DNA from: a bacterium UBP3_UBA1247
GTDB lineage: Bacteria; UBA3054
DNA: 5,538 bases
Direction of reading: 5' to 3'
Assembly (NCBI GenBank): GCA_002308555.1
Contig: DBWD01000151.1
Span: 1 to 5,538 of the forward strand
The notes under the pieces: model-generated
Databases searched by the model: none
What the model was told of the DNA's origin: nothing
What the model saw: the letters and a program-made list of their open reading frames with translations, nothing else
Shown: piece after piece, positions 1 through 4,500 of the stretch
Layout: every line of letters starts with the position of its first letter
How positions within the stretch are numbered: the stretch's first letter is position 1
Program-made: the position numbers and the translations under genes

Positions 1-1791
1 CGCGCCTGCGGTGACGCGGGTCTTGCGGATGTAGTACAGCAGCGAGGTCTTGCCGTGGTCGACGTGGCCCATGAAGACGACCACGGGGGCTCTGGGAGCC
101 TCCTCGGCGGTGAGTTCTTCCTCGTAGCCTTCCTCGGAGAAGGTCTCGGCCTCGAGGTTCTCCTCTTTGCTCTTGACCTGAACGTTGACGTTCAGTTCCG
201 AGGCGGCCAGTATGACGTGGTCCTCGTCCAGGGGGCTGTTGATGGTCAGCATCTCGCCCATCTTGAAGAAGACTTTGATGATTTCGCCGACCTTGACGCC
301 GATCTCCTGGGAGAAGTCCTTGATGCTAATAGGTACGGAGATCTTGATGTCGCCCTTGACGATGTCGGCCTTGATGGGCTGGGCCTGGGTCTGCAGCTTT
401 TTGTTCTTGCTGCGGCGTATCCTGTATTCGCCTTCCTCGTTGGCTCTCTCGTCGGCGTTCCTCTGGCGGAGGGAAGCCTGGCTGGAGATCCTGGGACGGT
501 TCATCATCTCTTCCCTGGCGGCGGAGGAGAATTTGGAATCCTTGTCTTTGCCCTTTTCCTTGCCTTTGCCGCGGCGGTTGTCGCCTTTGCGGTTGGCGTC
601 GCCCATGGGAGCGGAGGCCTGGGCGGAGGCGCCGGAGGAAGAAGGCTTGCCGGAGGAAGCCGGGCGGCTTTCGCTCTTCTGGGAAGATTTTTTCTTGCCC
701 AGTTCGGGAGGACGCCAGCCTTTCAGGCGGTCAAGGGGCACCGTTTCGGTGGCCCTGGGAAGATTGTTTTCCTGCTGGGCCACGTAGGATTCCACGGAGA
801 CCGTGGAAACGGGCTTCACGACTTCGCTGACGGGTTTCTCTTCCTTGGGCTGGGGTTCCGCCGGGGCGGCGGGAGCCGTTGTCTCTTCTTGCTCTTCCGG
901 CTTGGGAGCCGTTGTTTCTTCGGGCTTGGGAGCTTCAGGAGCAGTTTCCTCAGGCTTGGTCTCGGGAATCTTCTCGGGGACCGGCTGTTTGGGCGGCTCC
1001 TCTTCCTGGGGCTTGGCGGCCGGAATTTCTTTTTCCTCTTCAGCGGGGGCGGAAACTTTCGGGGGCTCGGCGGGCTCGGCAACTTTTTCTTTTTCAGGAG
1101 CGGCGGGCGCGGGGCGGGCGAAGCTGATCTTCCTGGCGGTGACTTTGACGGCTTTGCCGGCGTTGTCGTTGATAACCTTGCCCTGGTCTTCCGAGGGTTT
1201 TTCCTCGGGCTGGGTGTTCTTAGCCTCCTCTTCGACCTTCTTGGCCTGGGCTTCTTTCTTGAGGGATTTCGCCGTTATGGTTTTCGGCTTGGCAGCCTTT
1301 TCCTCGCCTTTTTCCTTGGCGGAACTTTCGGAAGCGGGTTTGGCCTTGGTAGTTTTCTTCTCCGCGGCGGCCGTTTTGCTTTTGGCCGCGGCCTTGCTTT
1401 CCGCGCTCTTGCTTTCGGAAGCCTTCTTGGCCGGCTCCTTTTCCTTGGCGGCCGTCTTTTTGACGGACACTTTTTTGGCGGCGGGTTTTTCGGCGGGCTC
1501 TTCCTCTTCCAATTCCTTGGGGACCGCTTTCTCAGCTTTCTTTTCCCCGCTCTTGGGCGACGCGAATTTGGCTTTGTTCTTTTCCTTGTCCTTCAGCGCT
1601 TTCCTGATGTCGGAGACAAGTTTTAGGAAATACTGGTCGGGAACCGGAGTGGTCTCGGGCTTTTTTTCGTTGAGGGTCATGCCGTATTTCTTGACAAATC
1701 CCCTTATTTTCTCGCGCAAATACTTCCTTTCTGTTTCGGAATGGCAATTGAATTCCGATTCCAGGCTAGAATAAATATCTTTCAAAAGCAT
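1..1791 (-). CDS. infB: Translation initiation factor IF-2, C-terminus cut by window edge
   Basis: IF-2 is the GTPase that brings initiator fMet-tRNA to the 30S subunit and promotes 50S joining. Seen here are 597 codons. Residues 1-65 form a charged helical segment starting MLLKDIYSSLESEF. Residues about 66-330 are low-complexity, first Lys/Ala/Ser/Glu-rich and then Pro/Glu-rich. Residues about 396-470 are basic and Arg/Ser-rich. An IF2_N-type domain lies at about 482-545 (VPISIKDFSQEIGVKVGEII, later MLTIN and LNVNVQV). The GTPase domain opens with VVVFMGHVDHGKTSLL, with the P-loop GHVDHGKT at 575-582. The switch regions, G3-G5 motifs and C-terminal domains lie off the left edge. The P-loop sits far later than in E. 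coli IF-2 (around residue 400), so the full protein may approach 1,090 residues. The ATG at 1791-1789 is chosen because AAGG lies 9 nt upstream and matches the anti-Shine-Dalgarno sequence on into GTGATC. It is 64 bp downstream of nusA and very probably cotranscribed with it. Confidence 0.97.
   Translation of the reverse strand, partial: MLLKDIYSSLESEFNCHSETERKYLREKIRGFVKKYGMTLNEKKPETTPVPDQYFLKLVSDIRKALKDKEKNKAKFASPKSGEKKAEKAVPKELEEEEPAEKPAAKKVSVKKTAAKEKEPAKKASESKSAESKAAAKSKTAAAEKKTTKAKPASESSAKEKGEEKAAKPKTITAKSLKKEAQAKKVEEEAKNTQPEEKPSEDQGKVINDNAGKAVKVTARKISFARPAPAAPEKEKVAEPAEPPKVSAPAEEEKEIPAAKPQEEEPPKQPVPEKIPETKPEETAPEAPKPEETTAPKPEEQEETTAPAAPAEPQPKEEKPVSEVVKPVSTVSVESYVAQQENNLPRATETVPLDRLKGWRPPELGKKKSSQKSESRPASSGKPSSSGASAQASAPMGDANRKGDNRRGKGKEKGKDKDSKFSSAAREEMMNRPRISSQASLRQRNADERANEEGEYRIRRSKNKKLQTQAQPIKADIVKGDIKISVPISIKDFSQEIGVKVGEIIKVFFKMGEMLTINSPLDEDHVILAASELNVNVQVKSKEENLEAETFSEEGYEEELTAEEAPRAPVVVFMGHVDHGKTSLLYYIRKTRVTAGA
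505..516 (-). promoter_or_regulatory. Possible internal infB start with strong Shine-Dalgarno
   Basis: Within infB the minus strand reads AGGGAAGAG directly followed by ATGATG. The first ATG (507-505) is in frame and is codon 429. A purine-rich Shine-Dalgarno core five bases before an in-frame ATG is what a genuine initiation site looks like. Starting here would give a form that drops the whole low-complexity N-terminal extension but keeps the IF2_N domain and the GTPase. E. coli infB is known to make shorter isoforms from internal starts, so the idea has precedent. The match could also be chance in Lys/Glu/Arg-rich codons, where AGG-GAA-GAG is common. Confidence 0.35.
790..808. repeat. Perfect 8-bp inverted repeat inside infB
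   Basis: TTCCACGG (790-797) and CCGTGGAA (801-808) are perfectly complementary across a 3-nt centre, within codons for Val-Ser-Thr-Val-Ser-Val-Glu. Such a stem is stable enough to form in mRNA. It has no adjacent U tract and no obvious relation to the possible internal start about 280 nt downstream. A chance origin is possible. Confidence 0.4.
871..920 (-). repeat. 33-bp-period direct repeat in the infB linker
   Basis: A 17-bp segment at 871-887 recurs at 904-920 with one mismatch. On the coding strand both copies encode Glu-Thr-Thr-Ala-Pro, set among further Pro-Lys-Pro-Glu-Glu variants. It looks like local slippage duplication inside a disordered Pro/Glu-rich linker, not a mobile or regulatory repeat. 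Confidence 0.5.
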
Positions 1792-1800
1792 GTTGGATCA

Positions 1801-1804
1801 CCTT
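1801..1804 (-). promoter_or_regulatory. infB ribosome binding site
   Basis: On the minus strand, AAGGTGATC lies just upstream of the ATG at 1791. The AAGG core is 9 nt from the start. The continuation GTGATC also complements the bases beyond the anti-Shine-Dalgarno core of typical 16S rRNA, giving an extended match. This supports the chosen start. The surrounding 64-bp spacer (1792-1855) otherwise holds two similar GGGAA-containing purine tracts and the palindrome GCCGGCCGGC at 1843-1852. I see no terminator or promoter of convincing quality in it, consistent with readthrough from nusA. Confidence 0.75.
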
Positions 1805-1855
1805 CCCTTTTGCGTGATAAATTAATCTTTTCCCTTTTCGCCGCCGGCCGGCAAG

Positions 1856-3043
1856 TTAGTCCCGCGCCTCTTCCCCGGGGGTTTCCGCGGAGGGAGCCTC
1901 GCCGCTCTCCTCGCCTTCGCCTTCCTCTTCCTCGTCCGCCGCCTGGAGCTCCTGGGCCCTGGTCTGGCTGATGACGGTGAAGGGATGCTCGATGAGCTTG
2001 GAGATCATGCGGACGTTCTGGCCCTTGATACCGAGGGTGGCGAGATACTTGTCGTCGGGGACCACGGCCACCACCATGGAGTTCTCTTCGCCGTCCCAGA
2101 AGAAGTCCAGGAGCTCGGTGGGCTCGAGAGCGTTGGCCACGAAGGTCTCAAGGTCGTCGCTCCATCTGACGATGTCGACTTTCTCGTTGTTGATTTCCTG
2201 CACGATGGATTTGACCCTGGCGCCCCTGACGCCCACGCAGGCGCCCACGCAGTCGACCTTGGGGTCGTGGCTCAGGACCGCGATCTTGCTGCGCAAGCCG
2301 GCCACCCTGGCCACCGCCTTGATCTCGACGATGCCGTCGTAGATCTCGGGAACTTCTATCTCGAAGAGGCGGCGGACAAGCGCCGGCACGGCCCTGGAGA
2401 GGATGACTCTCGGACCCTTGCGGTCGTCCTCGTCCCTGACTTCGGAGACCACCGCGCGCACGCGGTCGCCGACCTTGTAATGCTCTCTGGGGACCTGCTC
2501 GCGGCGGGGCAGGCAGGCTTCCGTGCGGTCAAGCTCGATGATGTAGGAGCCGTGCTCGATCCTGACGACGGAGCCGATGACCAGGTCGCCGATCTTGTCG
2601 CTGTACTCTTCCATTATCATTTTCTTCTTGGCTTCCTTGATCTTCTGCTGCGTGATCTGCTTGATCGTCTGGACGTCGATGCGGCCGAAGACCTCGTCGT
2701 AGTTGTAATTCGAGGTGTACTGCATCCCTTCCTCCAGCTCCGTTTTCGGATAGTAGCGCTGGGCGTCCTGGATCGTCATGGGATTCACGATGTTCTCGTC
2801 GTCCGGCTCCTCGATGGTGCCGTCCTCGTTGCGCAGGCTTTCCAAATATTCCTCAGGAACGACGGTGATGACGCTGGTCATGTTTATGTTCCCTTCCTCG
2901 TCGATGGTCACCTTTACGGGAGGAAGCTCCTCCTTCTTGCGGGCGACCGTCTCGATGCTCTTTTCGAGGACTTCGGTAATGATGCCGGAATCCAGACCGT
3001 TTTCTTTCTCAAGAAAATTGATAAGGGTTATGATTTCCTTCAT
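1856..3043 (-). CDS. nusA: Transcription termination/antitermination factor NusA
   Basis: NusA binds RNA polymerase near the RNA exit channel and modulates pausing, intrinsic termination and antitermination. The 395-residue protein shows the full core. The N-terminal polymerase-binding domain (about 1-145) ends in FGRIDVQTIKQITQQKIKEA (119-138). The S1 domain covers about 151-217. The family signature VILSRAVPALVRRLFEIEVP is at 213-232, followed by EIYDGIVEIK. KH1 has DPKVDCVGACVGVRGARV with GVRG at 271-274. KH2 has GIKGQNVRMISKLI with GIKG at 338-341. An acidic Glu/Gly tail (369-395) follows, with no extra C-terminal AR domains. The N-terminal domain carries a stretch of roughly 15-20 acidic residues (around 72-90) that I do not recognise from typical NusA. 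Start ATG at 3043 has AGGA 6 nt upstream; stop is TAA at 1856. It heads an operon with infB and has its own promoter and attenuator-like leader; rimP, its usual upstream neighbour, is absent here. Confidence 0.98.
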   Translation of the reverse strand: MKEIITLINFLEKENGLDSGIITEVLEKSIETVARKKEELPPVKVTIDEEGNINMTSVITVVPEEYLESLRNEDGTIEEPDDENIVNPMTIQDAQRYYPKTELEEGMQYTSNYNYDEVFGRIDVQTIKQITQQKIKEAKKKMIMEEYSDKIGDLVIGSVVRIEHGSYIIELDRTEACLPRREQVPREHYKVGDRVRAVVSEVRDEDDRKGPRVILSRAVPALVRRLFEIEVPEIYDGIVEIKAVARVAGLRSKIAVLSHDPKVDCVGACVGVRGARVKSIVQEINNEKVDIVRWSDDLETFVANALEPTELLDFFWDGEENSMVVAVVPDDKYLATLGIKGQNVRMISKLIEHPFTVISQTRAQELQAADEEEEGEGEESGEAPSAETPGEEARD

Positions 3044-3049
3044 AGTATT

Positions 3050-3053
3050 TCCT
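3050..3053 (-). promoter_or_regulatory. nusA ribosome binding site
   Basis: The minus strand has AGGAAATACT before the ATG at 3043, giving an AGGA core with a 6-nt spacer. This fixes the nusA start and leaves a short A/U-rich stretch between the leader hairpin (ends at about 3080) and the ribosome binding site. Confidence 0.8.
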
Positions 3054-3079
3054 GTGGATTTTGGTTTTTAAGTTTCAGA

Positions 3080-3118
3080 AAACAAAAGAAGCGGATGGGG
3101 CCACCCGCTTCTTTGTTT
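3080..3118 (-). terminator. Intrinsic terminator-like hairpin in the nusA leader (candidate attenuator)
   Basis: On the minus strand, AAAGAAGCGG (3114-3105) pairs perfectly with CCGCTTCTTT (3094-3085), a 10-bp stem. Four more A/U-rich or C-G pairs (3115-3118 with 3083-3080) follow past a single bulged A. The loop is 3104-3095. The descending arm and following bases are U-rich (TTCTTTTGTTTTCTG). It lies between the nusA promoter and the nusA ribosome binding site, so a transcript starting at about 3132 would have to read through it to reach nusA. No plus-strand gene ends here, so a role as a conventional terminator of an upstream plus-strand gene is not supported. Confidence 0.65.
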
Positions 3119-3125
3119 AAAGAAG
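3108..3125 (-). promoter_or_regulatory. Candidate antiterminator hairpin overlapping the leader terminator
   Basis: The minus strand has CTTCTTT (3125-3119), loop AAAC (3118-3115), then AAAGAAG (3114-3108): a perfect 7-bp stem with a 4-nt loop. Its 3' arm is the same sequence that forms the 5' arm of the terminator-like stem at 3105-3114, so the two structures exclude each other. The competing stem is the weaker one (two G-C pairs), so the terminator should win unless something intervenes. Confidence 0.5.
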
Positions 3126-3138
3126 TTTCATCTTGAGT

Positions 3139-3167
3139 ATGATACCAAAAGAGGGTTTTAAAATCAA
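3139..3167 (-). promoter_or_regulatory. Sigma-70-type promoter for nusA-infB
   Basis: On the minus strand, TTGATT (3167-3162) is a 4/6 match to the -35 consensus and TATCAT (3144-3139) a 5/6 match to the -10 consensus, separated by exactly 17 bp. The predicted transcription start is at about 3132, giving a leader of roughly 90 nt that contains the hairpins described separately. Position and spacing are ideal for nusA; the start site is inferred. Confidence 0.65.
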
Positions 3168-3176
3168 CAGGGGCCA

Positions 3177-3213
3177 ATATCCCGCTCCCGCGGGGGATAT
3201 GCGGCCCGGCCGC
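3177..3213. repeat. Tandem GC-rich inverted repeats between the divergent promoters
   Basis: Two adjacent dyads lie between the two promoters. ATATCCC (3177-3183) pairs with GGGATAT (3194-3200) around a G/C-rich centre that can instead pair as CCCGC with GCGGG. GCGGC (3201-3205) pairs with GCCGC (3209-3213) around a 3-nt loop. Neither is followed by a T tract on either strand, so they are not intrinsic terminators. The first begins 10 bp upstream of the nusA -35 box, where an operator might sit. Their function is unknown. Confidence 0.4.
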
Positions 3214-3232
3214 GCCGCCCGATACCCGCTTC

Positions 3233-3263
3233 AAGACAGGCCGGGGCAATTTTTCGGTATAAT
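3233..3263 (+). promoter_or_regulatory. Probable promoter of the exported GLUG-like protein gene
   Basis: A perfect TATAAT box lies at 3258-3263. The best -35 candidate is AAGACA (3233-3238; 4/6) at a longer-than-ideal 19-bp spacing, so the -35 assignment is weak. The inferred start at about 3270 leaves a leader of roughly 30 nt before the ATG at 3302. Confidence 0.5.
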
Positions 3264-3278
3264 AGTAAAAAAGAGTTT

Positions 3279-3305
3279 ATGATCTCCACAACGGCGCGTT
3301 TATGA
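3279..3305 (+). CDS. Possible 8-codon leader ORF coupled to the GLUG-like gene
   Basis: ATG at 3279-3281 opens a reading frame encoding MISTTARL. It ends at TGA 3303-3305, overlapping the ATG of the next gene in an ATGA arrangement. This geometry is typical of translational coupling, and the main gene has no Shine-Dalgarno of its own. The leader ORF's ribosome site is also poor (only GAG, four bases upstream, after an A-run), and an ORF this short can arise by chance. Nothing supports the peptide sequence itself as functional. Confidence 0.25.
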   Translation: MISTTARL

Positions 3306-4474
3306 AAGTTTACCTTGCCTCCCTATTGATCGCGCTGGCCGCGTCGGCGGCCTTCGCGGAAAACAAAGCGCTTCTCCCCCTGGGAGACGGCAGCGCCGAA
3401 ACGCCTTATCTCATAAACTGCCTTGAGAACTTGGTCTGGATGAGGGAGAACGTCGCCTCTTCCGAGGGAAAATACTATAAGATGACCGCCGACATAGACG
3501 CCTCGGAAACCAGGGACTGGGACGGCGGCCGGGGCTTCTCCCCCATCGGCGCGCCCGAGCCTCTCGTCAAGAAGCCTTCGGACAAGAAGCGCGAGTTCCC
3601 GCCGTTCCTGGGCTTCTTCGACGGCAACGGGCACTGCATATCGAACCTTTACATCAACAGGCCAAAGGAAGAATACGCCTCGCTTTTCGGAAACATCGGG
3701 CGGCCCGGAAAAATGAGCCGTTGGGACTCCTGGGAAGCCATGAGCGACGCGGTGGCGGACAAATTTCGCAAAAGGAAATTCATCTGCGGCGTCAAGGATC
3801 TGGCCGTAATCAATTCCGACCTCACCGCCGAGCTGCACGCCGCCGGGCTGGCTTTCCAAATAAACACCTGCCGGGTGGAAGGCTGCTATTTAAGCGGCCG
3901 CCTGTCCGCCCTAAGGTCCCTCGTGGGTCTGGCGGTGGTGGTTGAAAAATCCTGCGTTTCCGAATGCGCCACCGACTTCGAGTACGACAACAAGCATTCC
4001 GGCCTCTCCGGCATAGCCGCCTATTCCAAACTCTCCATATTCGAAGACTGCAGCGTCTCAGGCAAGTGCCGGCAGCTTCAGCGGGAGACCCACGACTCCT
4101 TCTACGCCGGAACGGAAGGCAAAGGGAGACGCTTCGAGCCTTATTCAAGCTACCGCACCGGGGTCATAACGGTGGTTTTCGCCCAGAACGACGGCGCGAT
4201 ATACAGATGCCTGGGGAATCTTAAACTCGCCGGCAACCGCCCGTCGTACCTTGTGCGGCCCTTCCATGAAAACGACGCCAACGTAATGACCAAAGATTCT
4301 TTCTGCAACGCGGAGCTGCTGCACACTTCCAGGAATCCCAAGCAGGGCCTTCTGAACAGCCGGGAAATGCTGGAAAAGGAAACCTACAAAGCCTGGGACC
4401 AGGAAAAGGTCTGGGAGATAGACGAAGGCAAGCTGCCGCGCCTGCGCCGCCTGAAACGCTGGCAGAAAAATTAA
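3302..4474 (+). CDS. Exported protein with degenerate GLUG-type beta-solenoid repeats
   Basis: The function is unknown; this is probably a periplasmic, surface or secreted protein. The 390-residue product starts with a signal peptide, MKVYLASLLIALAASAAFA, with likely cleavage after AFA at 19. Residues 27-66 (LGDGSAETPYLINCLENLVW, later GKYYKMTADIDAS) and 79-119 (FSPIG, FFDGNGHCISNLYIN) match the lead-in common to GLUG-repeat proteins (GxGSxxxPYxI, KYFKLTADIDL, FSGTFDGNGHxISNLYI). Degenerate rungs follow at about 165-200, 207-229, 234-258 and 286-309, each a Gly/Val-rich strand followed by a Cys/Ser turn segment. The end, about 355-383 (REMLEKETYKAWD, VWEIDEGKLPRLRRL), is the usual C-terminal closing unit. 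There are no anchor, sorting signal or catalytic motifs. Eleven cysteines is high for an exported protein. No Shine-Dalgarno precedes the ATG; the signal peptide fixes the start. The stop overlaps the convergent transporter gene by 4 bp. Confidence 0.85.
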   Translation: MKVYLASLLIALAASAAFAENKALLPLGDGSAETPYLINCLENLVWMRENVASSEGKYYKMTADIDASETRDWDGGRGFSPIGAPEPLVKKPSDKKREFPPFLGFFDGNGHCISNLYINRPKEEYASLFGNIGRPGKMSRWDSWEAMSDAVADKFRKRKFICGVKDLAVINSDLTAELHAAGLAFQINTCRVEGCYLSGRLSALRSLVGLAVVVEKSCVSECATDFEYDNKHSGLSGIAAYSKLSIFEDCSVSGKCRQLQRETHDSFYAGTEGKGRRFEPYSSYRTGVITVVFAQNDGAIYRCLGNLKLAGNRPSYLVRPFHENDANVMTKDSFCNAELLHTSRNPKQGLLNSREMLEKETYKAWDQEKVWEIDEGKLPRLRRLKRWQKN

Positions 4475-4500
4475 AATATCGCCGCGAGCAGCGCGGCGGT
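4465..4500 (-). terminator. Probable intrinsic terminator of the transporter gene, inside its last codons
   Basis: On the minus strand, GCCGCG (4497-4492) pairs perfectly with CGCGGC (4486-4481) around loop CTGCT. The stem extends by a further C-G pair (4498/4480), a G-U type pair and an A-U pair. It is followed by ATATTTTAATTTTT, a good U tract interrupted by two A's. The hairpin lies in the codons for the final hydrophobic residues, and the stop codon sits in the U tract. On the plus strand the hairpin has no T tract, so it would not serve the convergent gene as an intrinsic terminator. Confidence 0.6.

Noticed and set aside
55..1626. A 523-codon open frame on the plus strand
   Set aside because: It lies antisense to infB, in the complement of Lys/Ala/Glu/Pro-rich codons with G/C at third positions, which rarely yields stops. 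Its translation is a low-complexity Gly/Phe/Leu string with no domain. infB on the other strand has unmistakable IF-2 motifs.
803..1774. Second plus-strand open frame of 323 codons across infB
   Set aside because: Ser/Ala/Gly/Phe-rich shadow of the infB linker, overlapping another shadow frame. It has no ribosome binding site, motif or consistent codon signal.
1843..1852. Palindrome GCCGGCCGGC between nusA and infB as a terminator
   Set aside because: It has no room for a loop without breaking the stem and is followed on the minus strand by purines (GGCGAAAAGGG), not a U tract. Cotranscription of nusA and infB remains the better reading.
3080..3118. Leader hairpin as a bidirectional terminator serving a plus-strand gene
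   Set aside because: The only upstream plus-strand frames are antisense shadows of nusA, so there is no plus-strand transcript for it to end.
1985..3136. A 383-codon open frame on the plus strand
   Set aside because: Antisense to nearly all of nusA. The Asp/Val/His/Leu-rich product has no recognisable motif, and nusA on the other strand matches its family throughout. It also runs through the nusA leader hairpins.
3040..3249. Minus-strand 69-codon open frame upstream of and overlapping nusA
   Set aside because: It spans the inferred nusA promoter and leader hairpins, and its product is compositionally mixed with no motif. It has no credible ribosome binding site and overlaps the nusA ATG out of frame. 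It is not a displaced rimP, for which it is also too short.
3323..3859. Minus-strand open frame of 178 codons inside the GLUG-like gene
   Set aside because: The plus strand has a signal peptide followed by GLUG-family lead-in motifs across the same bases. The antisense product shows no domain.
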